Below are positions 30,917-39,673 of a stretch of DNA of 64,000 nt, one piece after another. A program made the translations under genes and the position numbers. Numbering within the stretch: position 1 is the stretch's first letter; every line of letters begins with the position of its first letter. The notes under the pieces are model-generated. The model was not told the origin of the DNA. It made no database searches and saw only the letters and a list, made by a program, of their open reading frames with translations. Source of the DNA: Aquincola tertiaricarbonis. Its GTDB lineage: Bacteria; Pseudomonadota; Gammaproteobacteria; Burkholderiales; Burkholderiaceae_C. The DNA is taken from contig NZ_CP097636.1 in the NCBI RefSeq assembly GCF_023573145.1, positions 3,472,001 through 3,536,000 on the forward strand, given 5' to 3'.

Positions 30917-32977
30917 ATGGCAGACACCCTCAACCCCGCCCAGCTCGAGGCGGTTTATCACCTCGACGGTCCCTGCCTCGTGCTGGCCGGCGCCGGCTCC
31001 GGCAAGACCCGCGTCATCACCCACAAGATCGCGCGGCTGCTGCAGGCCGGGCTGGAACCGAAGCAGATCGCGGCCATCACTTTCACCAACAAGGCCTCGC
31101 AGGAAATGCGCGAGCGGGCCAAGTCGCTGGTGGGCCCGCGCGCGGCCAAGGACCTGGTGGTGAGCACCTTCCACTCCCTCGGCGTTCGCATGCTGCGTGA
31201 AAGCGGCACCCGGCTGGGCCTGAAGGAGCAGTTCTCCATCCTGGACAGCGACGACGTGCTGGGCGTGCTTCGCGATGCCGGCGGCACCACCGACGCCGCC
31301 ACCGCCCGCCGCTGGCAGTGGACCATCAGCCTGTGGAAGAACCAGGGCCTGAACAGCGACAGCGCGCTGGCTGCCGCCAAGGACGCCGACGAGCAAGTGG
31401 CCGCCCGGGTGATGAAGCTGTACGAGGAGCGGCTGGCCGCCTACCAGGCGGTGGACTTCGACGACCTGATCAGCCTGCCGCTGAAGCTGCTGAACACCGA
31501 CGAAGAAGCCCGCGCCGACTGGCAGGGCCGCTTCCGCCATGTGCTGGTGGACGAGTATCAGGACACCAACGCGGTGCAGTACGAGCTGCTGAAGGCCCTG
31601 GTCAGCCACCCCGACGACCGCCTGGCCGGGCGCTTCACGGCGGTGGGTGACGACGACCAGAGCATCTACGGCTGGCGCGGCGCCACCATCGAGAACCTGC
31701 GCCGGCTGCCGCAGGACTTTCCAAAGCTGAAGGTCATTCCGCTGGAGCAGAACTACCGCTCCACCGGCGCCATCCTGCGCGCGGCCAACAACGTGATCGC
31801 CGGCAACCCCAAGCTGTTCGAGAAGAAGCTGTGGAGCGACTTCGGCGATGGCGAGCCGGTGCACCTGATGGAGTGCGACGGCGAAGAGCACGAGGCCGAG
31901 CGCGCCGTCTCGCGCATCCAGGCGCTGCGCGCGCAGGGAGGGCAGGTGAAGTTCAGCGATTTCGCGGTGCTGTACCGGGCCAACCACCAGGCGCGTGTGT
32001 TCGAGCAGAAGCTGCGCGCGGCGCAGATTCCCTACAAGGTGTCGGGCGGCCAGAGCTTCTTCGACCGCGCCGAGATCAAGGACCTGTGCGCCTGGCTGCG
32101 GCTGCTGGTCAACCAGGACGACGACCCGGCCTTCCTGCGCGCGGTGACCACGCCCAAGCGCGGCATCGGCCACCAGACGCTGGGCAAGCTGGGCGAGTTC
32201 GCGGGCAAGTGGAAGCTCAGCCTGTTCGAGGCCTTGTTCGCCGAGAGCCTGGGTGTGTCGCTCAATGCCAAGGCCATCGGCAGCCTGCACGAGTTCGGCC
32301 GCTACATCAACGACTTCGAGCACAAGGCCCGCCACACCACCGGCGGCGAAGACGCCAAGACGCTGCTGCTGGGCTGGCTGAAGGACATCGGCTACGAGCA
32401 GCACCTGTACGACAGCGAAGAAAGCGAAAAGCTGGCCGCCTCGCGCTGGTCCAACGTGATGGACTTCATCGACTGGATCGCCAAGCGCTGCGGCGGCGAG
32501 ATCACGCAGGACGGCGGCACCTTCGAGAGCGAGCGCAAGAGCGTGCTGGAGGTGGCGCAGACCATCAGCGTGATCATCAGCCTGGCCGAGCGCGGCGAGG
32601 AGCAGGACGTGGTCACGCTGTCGACGCTGCATGCCTCCAAGGGCCTGGAGTGGCCGCATGTGGTGCTGGTCGGCGTGAACGAGGGTCTGCTGCCCTTCCG
32701 CAGCGACACCGAGGAGATGACGCCCGACCGCCTGGAAGAAGAACGCCGGCTGATGTACGTGGGCATCACCCGCGCGCGCACCACGCTGGCGGTGAGCACG
32801 CTGCGCCGGCGCAAGAAGGGCCGCGAGACCATCCAGGGCATTCCCAGCCGCTTCATCGCCGAGATGAAGCTGCACGAGTCGTCGAACAAGGAAGACCCGA
32901 AGGAGCGGCTCAAGAAGATCCGCGAAGCGCTGGCCGCCAAGGCGGCGGCCGCGGCGCCGCCGGCTACATCCCCTTGA
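30917..32977 (+). CDS. rep: Rep/UvrD-family DNA helicase
   Basis: This 686-residue SF1A 3'-5' helicase has all core motifs: Walker A GAGSGKTRVITHKI (about 24-38), ITFTNKASQEMRERA (Ia), DEYQDTNAVQYELL (II), GDDDQSIYGWRGA (III), LEQNYRSTGAIL (IV), LSTLHASKGLEWPHVVLVG (V) and EERRLMYVGITRARTTLAVS (VI). Length and sequence style favour Rep, a replication-fork accessory helicase, over UvrD, which is longer. It is divergent from trpE and its end overlaps the response-regulator gene by 14 bp. Confidence 0.93.
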   Translation: MADTLNPAQLEAVYHLDGPCLVLAGAGSGKTRVITHKIARLLQAGLEPKQIAAITFTNKASQEMRERAKSLVGPRAAKDLVVSTFHSLGVRMLRESGTRLGLKEQFSILDSDDVLGVLRDAGGTTDAATARRWQWTISLWKNQGLNSDSALAAAKDADEQVAARVMKLYEERLAAYQAVDFDDLISLPLKLLNTDEEARADWQGRFRHVLVDEYQDTNAVQYELLKALVSHPDDRLAGRFTAVGDDDQSIYGWRGATIENLRRLPQDFPKLKVIPLEQNYRSTGAILRAANNVIAGNPKLFEKKLWSDFGDGEPVHLMECDGEEHEAERAVSRIQALRAQGGQVKFSDFAVLYRANHQARVFEQKLRAAQIPYKVSGGQSFFDRAEIKDLCAWLRLLVNQDDDPAFLRAVTTPKRGIGHQTLGKLGEFAGKWKLSLFEALFAESLGVSLNAKAIGSLHEFGRYINDFEHKARHTTGGEDAKTLLLGWLKDIGYEQHLYDSEESEKLAASRWSNVMDFIDWIAKRCGGEITQDGGTFESERKSVLEVAQTISVIISLAERGEEQDVVTLSTLHASKGLEWPHVVLVGVNEGLLPFRSDTEEMTPDRLEEERRLMYVGITRARTTLAVSTLRRRKKGRETIQGIPSRFIAEMKLHESSNKEDPKERLKKIREALAAKAAAAAPPATSP

Positions 32978-33797
32978 ACAGCTGCGTGTAGCTGCGGCTG
33001 ACTTCCAGCTTCTCGGGCCGGTCCTTGATGGCCACCAGCTGGCGGCCGCGGAAGTCGCGTGACACGCCGGCGATGGCCTTGACGTTGACCAGCGTGGAGC
33101 GGTGGATCTGCCAGAAGCGCTGCGGGTCCAGCTCGTCCACCAGCTCCTTGATCGGCTTGCGGATCAGCGCCTCCACCTGCGCCGTCTGCACCCGGGTGTA
33201 CTTCTCGTCGCTGACGAAGAACAGCACCTCGTCCACCGGAATCATCTGGATGCTGGCGCCCACGCTGGCCTGGATCCACTGCAGGTAGCTGGGCGCCTGG
33301 CCCATCTGCGCGGCCAGCTTGTGCAGCAGCTGCTGCAAAGGCTGGGCGGCGGGCGCTTCCGGCATGGCCTCGTCGCCCCGTCGCTGCGCCAACCGCTTGC
33401 GGATGCGCTCCACCGTGACGGCCAGCCGGTCGCGCTCGGCCGGTTTGAGCACGTAATCGGCCACGCCCTGCTCAAAGGCCTGCACCGCGTATTCGTCGTA
33501 GGCGGTGATGAAGACGATCTCGCAGCCGTCCCAGTCGTCGCCGGTGGGCAGCTGGGCGATCTGGCGGGCGGCGTCCACGCCGGTCAGACCCGGCATGCGG
33601 ATGTCGAGGAACACCAGTTCGGGCCGGTGTTCGGCCACCCGATCGACCGCCTCCTGCCCGTTGCGGGCCTCGGCCACGATCTGCAGCGCCGGCCACACCT
33701 CGGCCAGGCGGGCGCGCAGCTGGTCGCGCATCAGGCGTTCGTCGTCGGCGATCACGCAGCGCACCGCGGGCGCCGGGTTGCTGGGGGTACTGCTCAT
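32964..33797 (-). CDS. LytTR-family response regulator
   Basis: This 277-residue protein has a receiver domain at about 12-130 (acid pocket Asp18/Asp19, phosphoacceptor Asp65 in LVFLDIRMPG, Lys in DYVLKPAERD). A linker follows, then a LytTR DNA-binding domain at about 175-275 (VDEVLFFVSDEKYTRVQT, RFWQIHRSTLVNVKAI). It belongs to the AlgR/LytR group of transcription regulators. It overlaps its kinase gene by 4 bp (ATGA), so they form one two-component system. Target genes are unknown; the nearby small ORF and YceI genes are candidates by position only. Confidence 0.92.
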   Translation of the reverse strand: MSSTPSNPAPAVRCVIADDERLMRDQLRARLAEVWPALQIVAEARNGQEAVDRVAEHRPELVFLDIRMPGLTGVDAARQIAQLPTGDDWDGCEIVFITAYDEYAVQAFEQGVADYVLKPAERDRLAVTVERIRKRLAQRRGDEAMPEAPAAQPLQQLLHKLAAQMGQAPSYLQWIQASVGASIQMIPVDEVLFFVSDEKYTRVQTAQVEALIRKPIKELVDELDPQRFWQIHRSTLVNVKAIAGVSRDFRGRQLVAIKDRPEKLEVSRSYTQLFKGM

Positions 33798-35230
33798 GCG
33801 GCGGATTCTGTCGCTTCGGGCCGGGTGCGCGCCACATAGGGCACGGTGATGGTGACGATGGTGCCGCTGGGCGCGTTGGCCGCCACCGCCACCGCGGCCC
33901 GGCCGCCGTACAGCAGTTGCAGCCGCTCGCGGATATTGGCCAGGCCCACGCCGGTGCCGGCGGTGGCCGCCTTGCCGAAGCCCAGGCCGGTGTCGGCCAC
34001 GGTGACGGCCAGCTTGCCGTGCACGATCTCGGCACGCACCGTGAGCTGCCCGCCTTCGGGCTTGGGCTCCAGGCCGTGCTTGATGGCGTTTTCCACCAGG
34101 CCCTGGATCATCATCGGCGGGAACTCGGCCGAGTGCAGGCCCTCGGGCACGTCGATCACGGTCTGCAGCCGCTCCTCCATCCGCACCTTCAGGATCTCGA
34201 GGTAGGGGCGGATCACCGCCAGCTCACGGCCCAGCTCGCGCACGCCGCCGGTGCTGGCTTCACGCATCGTCGGCATGCTGGCGCGCAGCAACGCGATCAG
34301 GTTCTTCTGCATGCGGCTGGCGCGCGGCGGGTCGGTTTCGATCAGGTGGTCGATCGACGCCAGCGTGTTGAAGAGGAAGTGCGGCTCCACCTGCGCCTGC
34401 ATCGCGGCCATGCGCGCTTCCACCACCTGGCGCTTGAGCGATTCGGCCTCGGCCACCTCGGTGGCCTGCGCGGCCACGGTCTCGGCCTGCAGCCGGCCGC
34501 TGTAGGTGATCTTGATGATGGCCGACGCGATGATCCACAGCACCGCCAGGTCGGTGAGGAAGTCGCCGACATGCACGGTGCGGGTGCGCGTGCGCGGTCG
34601 GTCGGGGTCGGCATCGGCGGCGCTGGCATCGGCGGCCGATTGCTGGGTGGCGTCGCTGGCCTCCCGGATGGCATCGGCGATCTCGCGCACGCCCTCTTCG
34701 ATGGTCTGCCGCAGCTCGTCGGCGTCGGCGCCCGGCGGCACCGAAGCGGTGGCGGCCGGCAGCTTGGCAACGATGGTTTCGGCCGCGGCCTGCGCCGGAT
34801 CCGCGGCGGAGGCCGCCGACGATGCGGAAGCCGCCGACGCCGCCGAGGCAGCCGAACTGGGCCCCCGGCGCAGCACGCGCACGCCTTCCTTGCCGATGGT
34901 GATGTCGATCGTCGGCTCGGTGGTCGGCGGGCTGGTGGCGGGCCGCGGGGCAGACGGCGGCTTGGGCGGCACCGGCGGAATGGTCACGCGCACGCCGCGC
35001 TCCACCTCTTCGGTGATGCGCCAACTGAAGGGCGGCAGCCGCTCCAGGATGCTGGCCAGGATCAGCAGGAGCAGCGACAGCACGGCGAAGCGCTTCCAGC
35101 TGATGCCCACCAGCCATTTGGCATAGGCGCGGAAAGCGGGCACCCAGGCGGCGACCAGGCGTTGCCAGGTGCTGGCAGCAGGGTGCGGTGTGGCGCGAGC
35201 GTCGCTCGCGCGGAAATCAGGTGCGGACAT
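33794..35230 (-). CDS. LytS-like sensor histidine kinase
   Basis: From ATG 35230 the kinase is 478 residues. TM1 (about 49-64, [15 protein letters not shown]) and TM2 (about 225-242) enclose a periplasmic region of some 160 residues. That region contains a low-complexity Ala/Ser tract (around 125-150) and an acidic/Arg-rich part. The cytoplasmic domain has the His_kinase (PF06580-type) motif [19 protein letters not shown] with probable phospho-His284, then an ATPase domain ([35 protein letters not shown]). No known ligand domain is seen outside. Upstream codons to 35290 are possible but less likely. Confidence 0.9.
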   Translation of the reverse strand: MSAPDFRASDARATPHPAASTWQRLVAAWVPAFRAYAKWLVGISWKRFAVLSLLLLILASILERLPPFSWRITEEVERGVRVTIPPVPPKPPSAPRPATSPPTTEPTIDITIGKEGVRVLRRGPSSAASAASAASASSAASAADPAQAAAETIVAKLPAATASVPPGADADELRQTIEEGVREIADAIREASDATQQSAADASAADADPDRPRTRTRTVHVGDFLTDLAVLWIIASAIIKITYSGRLQAETVAAQATEVAEAESLKRQVVEARMAAMQAQVEPHFLFNTLASIDHLIETDPPRASRMQKNLIALLRASMPTMREASTGGVRELGRELAVIRPYLEILKVRMEERLQTVIDVPEGLHSAEFPPMMIQGLVENAIKHGLEPKPEGGQLTVRAEIVHGKLAVTVADTGLGFGKAATAGTGVGLANIRERLQLLYGGRAAVAVAANAPSGTIVTITVPYVARTRPEATESAA

Positions 35231-35356
35231 GGGGCGGGCGGCGGCTGTGTGGCCCCACTGTACGCAGAGGCCTGCGGTCGGTGCGCGCATGGCGCGACCA
35301 GTTGCAGGCCGGTGGGCACAGGCTGCTGCCTGGCCCGACCGATGGGTGTGTGCTGC

Positions 35357-35434
35357 TTACTGGATGGCCTGGACGACCATCAGGACCAGCAGCATCACGA
35401 CCATGGCCATTTGAACGGCTCGTTGTTGGTGCAT
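35357..35434 (-). CDS. Unannotated 25-residue hydrophobic peptide ORF
   Basis: An ATG at 35434 opens 25 codons ending TAA at 35357. The product is MHQQRAVQMAMVVMLLVLMVVQ followed by AIQ, essentially one transmembrane helix with four Val-Val/Met-Val pairs. A good Shine-Dalgarno (AGGGAGA) lies 8-9 nt upstream. It is alone between the histidine kinase start and the YceI genes on the same strand. I do not recognise a family; a small membrane regulator or a type I-toxin-like peptide are possibilities. The evidence is the SD, the composition and the isolated position. Confidence 0.5.
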   Translation of the reverse strand: MHQQRAVQMAMVVMLLVLMVVQAIQ

Positions 35435-35556
35435 ATACGGGTTCTCCCTAGTGCCTGAAGCGTAACAGGCATTCGGTGAAACCCGTACCCACCCGATCGG
35501 GCGAATTGGTAACGAAATTTGTGTTGCAGCGCAGCATCAGCTGCGCCGCAGCTGTG

Positions 35557-36141
35557 TTACTGCTTGACGGCCTCGACCTGGATCACCAGGCGGACGCTGT
35601 CGCTGAAGCCGTAGTTCAGGCCGTAGTTGACGCCGAACTGGCTGCGGGTCAGCGTGGTTTCGAAGTCGCCGCCGCACACCTCACGCTTGAGCATGGGGTT
35701 CTGGTAGCAGTTGAACTTGCTGGCCTTGAGCGTCACCGGCAGGGTCTTGTCCAGCAGCGTCAGGTTGCCGCTGACCTCAGCCACCTTGTCGCCGTTGAAC
35801 ACGAACTTGTCGCCCACGAACTTGGCCGTGGGGTACTTCTCGGTGTTCAGGATGTCGGCGCTTTGCAGGTGCTTGTTGAAGGCCGGCGTGCCGCTGTTCA
35901 CCGAGGTGGTGTCGATCGTGATCTCGACCTTGCCGGTCTTGGCCGCGCGGTCGAAGCTGACGGTGCCTTCCTTCTTGTCGAAGCGGGCGCGGTTGGTGGA
36001 GGTGGCGAAGTGGTCGATCTCGAACGTCACGAAGGTGTGCGTCGGGTCGATCGCATAGTCGGCAGCGTGGGCGGCGGGCGCGGCCAGGGCGGCAGCCAGG
36101 GCCAGAGAAGCGGCGGCCAGGGTCGAGTACGTCTTGCGCAT
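35557..36141 (-). CDS. YceI family periplasmic protein A
   Basis: This 194-residue protein has a Sec signal peptide (MRKTYSTLAAASLALAAALAAPAAHA, cleavage near 26/27) and a YceI-like lipocalin-fold domain (YAIDPTHTFVTFEIDHFATSTNRARFDKKEGTVSFDRAAKTGKVEI). The family binds long isoprenoid or amphiphilic lipids in the periplasm. It contains two cysteines (FNCYQNPMLKREVCGGDF), which could form a disulfide. It is the third gene of a cytochrome b561-yceI-yceI set. The ligand is unknown. Confidence 0.92.
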   Translation of the reverse strand: MRKTYSTLAAASLALAAALAAPAAHAADYAIDPTHTFVTFEIDHFATSTNRARFDKKEGTVSFDRAAKTGKVEITIDTTSVNSGTPAFNKHLQSADILNTEKYPTAKFVGDKFVFNGDKVAEVSGNLTLLDKTLPVTLKASKFNCYQNPMLKREVCGGDFETTLTRSQFGVNYGLNYGFSDSVRLVIQVEAVKQ

Positions 36142-36185
36142 CAGAGGTCCTACAGGGGTTGGAAAAACGGGAGACAGTGGCGTGC

Positions 36186-36779
36186 TTACAGCGCGCCGAT
36201 GCCGGTGAGTTGCAGCTTGAACTTCACCTGCACGTCGTTGGCCACCATCGAGGTGTCGGCCCACTCGCCTTCACCGATCTTGAAATCGGCGCGCTTGAGC
36301 GTGAAGCCGCCGGTGGCGGTGGTGTTGCCGCCGGCCTGGGTCAGCACCACGGGCACCACCAGGTCGCGCACGTTGCCCTTGATGTCCAGCTTGCCGGTCA
36401 CGTCGAACTTGCCCGGGCCGGTGGCCTTGACGCTGGTGGAGGTGAACTTGGCTTGCGGGAACTTGGCGACGTTGAACCACAGCGGCTTGACCACTTCGGC
36501 CTCGCTCTCGGGCGCGCCCAGGCTGATGCTGGCCAGGTCGATCGCCAGCGCGATGCGGGCGGTGTCCGGCTTCTTGGGGTCGAACGCCACCTGGGCGTCG
36601 AACTTGCGGAACTTGCCGTCCACCGGCACGCCCATCTGGCGGCTGGTGAAGCTGATGTCGCTCTGCGCCGGCACCAGCTTGGCGGCGGCCTGGGCGAACA
36701 CGGGGCCGGTGGCGGCCAGCGCCAGCGCGGCGGCGGCCAGCGTGCGGCGCGAGATCAGGGAAAAGCGGATCGAGGTCAT
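36186..36779 (-). CDS. YceI family periplasmic protein B
   Basis: This 197-residue YceI protein starts MTSIRFSLISRRTLAAAALALAATGPVFA, with a signal peptide cleaved near residue 29. The domain reads KLVPAQSDISFTSRQMGVPVDGKFRKFDAQVAFDPKKPDTARIAL. Its sequence is clearly diverged from protein A, so this is not a recent duplication. It lies 11 bp after the cytochrome b561 gene and 44 bp before protein A. The classical E. coli pair is yceJ-yceI; here there are two YceI proteins. Confidence 0.92.
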   Translation of the reverse strand: MTSIRFSLISRRTLAAAALALAATGPVFAQAAAKLVPAQSDISFTSRQMGVPVDGKFRKFDAQVAFDPKKPDTARIALAIDLASISLGAPESEAEVVKPLWFNVAKFPQAKFTSTSVKATGPGKFDVTGKLDIKGNVRDLVVPVVLTQAGGNTTATGGFTLKRADFKIGEGEWADTSMVANDVQVKFKLQLTGIGAL

Positions 36780-36790
36780 GGGGTGGGCTT

Positions 36791-37339
36791 TCAGGCGCGG
36801 CCCGGCACCATGCGGTGCAGCAGGCCGTCGCGGTCGATGAAATGGTGTTTGAGGGCGGCGGCCACGTGCAGCACCACCAGCACGGCCAGCGAATAGGCCA
36901 GCCAGCCGTGCCACGGCTTGATGGCGGCGGCCAGCGCCTTGTCCACCGGCACGAAATCGGGCAGCGGCACCAGGCCGAACACCACGATGGGGAAGCCCGC
37001 GGCCGAGCTGTAGGCCCAGCCCACCAGCGGCACCGCGAAGAACAGCAGGTACAGCAGGTGGTGGGTGGCATGGGCCGCCAGGCGCTGCACCGGCGACATC
37101 GGCAGGTCGGCCGGCGGGCGGTTGAACAGGCGCCACAGCAGGCGCAGCGCCGACAGCGCCAGGATCACGCTGCCCGCCCACTTGTGCCAGTTGTACAGCT
37201 TGAGCCGCTGCGGCGAGAACGGCATGCCGGACATCTGCCAGCCGACCAGGAAGGTGCCGATGATCAGCACCGCCAGCAGCCAGTGCAGCGCGATGGCGGT
37301 CAAGGTGTAACGGTGACGGGGGAGGGAGGCGTTCGGCAT
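36791..37339 (-). CDS. Cytochrome b561 (YceJ-like)
   Basis: This 182-residue inner-membrane di-heme protein has four predicted helices (about 15-35, 50-68, 90-110 and 145-165). Heme-ligand histidines are in ALHWLLAVL, YNWHKWAGSVIL and the C-terminal VVLHVAAALKHHF. It probably passes electrons between the quinone pool and periplasmic partners. It is the first gene of a set with two YceI proteins; start at ATG 37339, giving MPNASLPRHRY. Confidence 0.92.
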   Translation of the reverse strand: MPNASLPRHRYTLTAIALHWLLAVLIIGTFLVGWQMSGMPFSPQRLKLYNWHKWAGSVILALSALRLLWRLFNRPPADLPMSPVQRLAAHATHHLLYLLFFAVPLVGWAYSSAAGFPIVVFGLVPLPDFVPVDKALAAAIKPWHGWLAYSLAVLVVLHVAAALKHHFIDRDGLLHRMVPGRA

Positions 37340-37398
37340 GGTGCGGCAGTGTGCCCAGCGGACCCGTGCCGCCGGTTCAGCACGCTTCACGCTTGGCT

Positions 37399-38316
37399 TC
37401 AGATGCTTTGAATGCCCGCAGGTTCCCACCACAGGCCGGCAGTGGCCTGCGCCAGCGCCGCGGCCTGCGCGGCCGGCAGCAGCTGGTGGCGCAGGGCGAA
37501 ATCCAGCGTCACCAGTGCGGCGTCCACCGTCATCTCGCCTGCCTGCGCCAGGGCCAGCGCCTGCTCGACCGGCACGCAGTGGTAGGCCGACACCTCACCG
37601 TCCTGGTTGGCCGGCGTCAGGCCGGGTGGCAGCTCGATGTCGAAGACGTGCAGCCGCTCCACCTGCAGGCCTTCGGGCAACTCTCGCTGCAGCTGGATCA
37701 CCCGCCCCGGCCGCGCGACGTGCAGCTGGGGTGTGGCCAGGCCGGCCTCTTCCCAGCCTTCGCGTACAAGCGTTTCGAATGGCGTCTGCCCCAGCGGCAC
37801 GCCGCCGCCGATCAGGTTGTCCAGCAGGCCGGGGTCGATGGCCTTGGTGAGCGAGCGGCGGCCCAGCCACAGGTGCGTGGGCCGGCCGCCAGCGTCCGCC
37901 AGGTAACCGTTGGCATGGGCGCCGAAGGTGAGCGTGCCCCAGAAGCGCGCGGCGGCGCGCTCGATGTCCGCCAGCGGCGGTGCGCCGGTGGACGCCTGCA
38001 GCGGCAGCACCGGAAAACGCTCGTCGCGCCAGCCGGGAATGGCGCCCGCCGCCCGCAGCCGCAGGTTGAGCGGCTCGAACCAGGCGGTGGCGGCGGCGCC
38101 ATCGGCCAGCCATGGGGCACTGAGGTGGTCCGGCGTCACCTGCAGGTCGGGCGCCAGCGTTTGCAGCAGCGGCAGCTGGTGCTCGGCCACGCTGCCTACC
38201 GCCTGGCCGCGCAGGCGGAAACGCCGGCGCGCATGGCCGCAGTGGCGGGCCTGGCGGATGCAGGGCCAGTCGGCGGCCGGCGCCGGCCAGGGCAGGGAGC
38301 GATCGGTGGGCAGCAC
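37399..38316 (-). CDS. Nudix hydrolase with DUF4743-like N-terminal domain
   Basis: The C-terminal ~170 residues form a Nudix domain with box GGGVPLGQTPFETLVREGWEEAGL, in which Gln replaces the usual first Glu. The N-terminal part (CGHARRRFRLRGQAVGSVAEHQLPLLQ) resembles the DUF4743 domain seen before Nudix domains in thiamin-pyrophosphokinase-linked proteins. The start is uncertain: I give GTG 38316 (305 residues), but no good Shine-Dalgarno is seen there, and a longer reading to 38505 overlaps the next gene antisense. Substrate unknown. Confidence 0.75.
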   Translation of the reverse strand: MLPTDRSLPWPAPAADWPCIRQARHCGHARRRFRLRGQAVGSVAEHQLPLLQTLAPDLQVTPDHLSAPWLADGAAATAWFEPLNLRLRAAGAIPGWRDERFPVLPLQASTGAPPLADIERAAARFWGTLTFGAHANGYLADAGGRPTHLWLGRRSLTKAIDPGLLDNLIGGGVPLGQTPFETLVREGWEEAGLATPQLHVARPGRVIQLQRELPEGLQVERLHVFDIELPPGLTPANQDGEVSAYHCVPVEQALALAQAGEMTVDAALVTLDFALRHQLLPAAQAAALAQATAGLWWEPAGIQSI

Positions 38317-38470
38317 CCCGCCATCGTAGGCGGCTGCCAGCGTTTCGGGATCGCGTCTGACAAGGCGCGACGACGGGCGCCGACTGCGGCGGCTGGCCGC
38401 GCTTTTTAAAGTTCCTTCAACGATTCCCTGTGCCCCACCCCGTAGTGCCCCACCCTCGCCGGAGCCCGCC

Positions 38471-38665
38471 ATGCACCGCCGCCAACGCCGCCAACGTCCT
38501 GCCACCCCGCCCCGCCACCAACCCGCCGGCTATCGCCTGTCGGCCGTCACCTTCGTGGCCGGTATCGCCGCCGCGCTGGTGATGATCGGCGCCCAGGCCG
38601 ACGAGGGCGATGCCGCCGCAGCAGGCATCGACAGCGCGCCGGTGGTGCTGTCCATCGGCCGCTGA
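38471..38665 (+). CDS. Small membrane or secreted protein, 64 residues
   Basis: The 64-residue product has an Arg/His-rich N-terminus, one hydrophobic segment (about 22-42, YRLSAVTFVAGIAAALVMIG) and an acidic/Ala-rich tail. A GGAG Shine-Dalgarno lies 6 nt before the ATG. I recognise no family. It could be a signal-anchored peptide or a lipoprotein-like small protein without a lipobox. Codon positions look GC-typical, consistent with a real gene. Confidence 0.5.
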   Translation: MHRRQRRQRPATPPRHQPAGYRLSAVTFVAGIAAALVMIGAQADEGDAAAAGIDSAPVVLSIGR

Positions 38666-38773
38666 GTTGCACTGCCCGACCCCGGCGCGCGGATTCCGGC
38701 GCTGGCACTGCGGGTAAACGCTGAGGCGGGTGAGAATCCGCCCCATGCCCACCTGCTGTAAACCGGACCGCCT

Positions 38774-39673
38774 GTGAGCGCGGTCCAGCGGCCGCTACAG
38801 GCCATCCTCTTCGTCGTGTTCGCCGTCGCGTGCTTCGCGGTGCTGGACACGGGCACCAAAACCCTGAGTGCGGTGGTGCCGGCCGTGATGGCCGTCTGGT
38901 TCCGCTACCTGTTCCAGGCGCTGGTCACGGCGGTGGCCATGCTGCCGCGGCGCGGACTGAAGCTGCTGCACACCCGACGTCCAGGCATGCAGTTCGCGCG
39001 CGGGGCGTTGCTCACGGCGTCCAGCGTGTTCTCGTATTTCAGCCTGATGCACATGCCGATCGGCGAGTTCACCGCCATCGTGATGCTCACGCCGCTGATG
39101 ATCACCTTGATGGCCGCCACCTCGCTGGGTGAGCGCATCTCGCCGCTGCGCTGGGTGTGCGTGGCCGGCGGCTTCGTCGGCGCCATCACCGTCATCCGCC
39201 CCGGCAGCGACATGTTCACGCTGGCCAGCCTGATGCCGCTGGGCCTGGTGGCCACCAACGCCGCCTACCAGGTGCTGACCAGCCGCCTGGCCCGCACCGA
39301 AGACGCGGCCACGATGCACTTCTACACCGGCTGCGTGGGCGCGGCGCTGCTGTCGGTGCTGCTGCCTTTTGTGTGGACCACGCTGCCGGCCGAGGTGTGG
39401 GCGATGTTGGTGGGCATCGGCGTGTGCAGCACGCTGGGCCACTACCTGCTGATCCTGGCCTACGGCAAGGCACCGGTTGCGGTGCTCACGCCCTACCTTT
39501 ACATGCAGATCGTGTTCGCCACGCTGGCCGGCTGGGCCGTGTTCGCGCACATGCCCGACGCCTGGGCCATCACCGGCATCCTGACCATCGGCGTGTGCGG
39601 CGCGCTGGGCACCTGGCTTACCGCGCGCGACCAGGCGCGGGTGGCGCAGGCGCGCGCGGCGGCTTCAGCCTAG
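38774..39673 (+). CDS. EamA/DMT-family transporter 1
   Basis: This 299-residue protein shows about ten hydrophobic helices in two EamA repeats (AVVPAVMAVWFRYLFQALV..., and PVAVLTPYLYMQIVFATLAGWAVF). The drug/metabolite superfamily exports small molecules such as amino acids or metabolites. It uses GTG as start. No partner gene is adjacent; it converges with putA (8-bp overlap of the 3' ends). Substrate unknown. Confidence 0.85.
   Translation: MSAVQRPLQAILFVVFAVACFAVLDTGTKTLSAVVPAVMAVWFRYLFQALVTAVAMLPRRGLKLLHTRRPGMQFARGALLTASSVFSYFSLMHMPIGEFTAIVMLTPLMITLMAATSLGERISPLRWVCVAGGFVGAITVIRPGSDMFTLASLMPLGLVATNAAYQVLTSRLARTEDAATMHFYTGCVGAALLSVLLPFVWTTLPAEVWAMLVGIGVCSTLGHYLLILAYGKAPVAVLTPYLYMQIVFATLAGWAVFAHMPDAWAITGILTIGVCGALGTWLTARDQARVAQARAAASA

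Noticed and set aside
30749..32875. Minus-strand ORF of 708 codons opposite the Rep helicase
   Set aside because: The helicase has every SF1 motif; the antisense frame has none.
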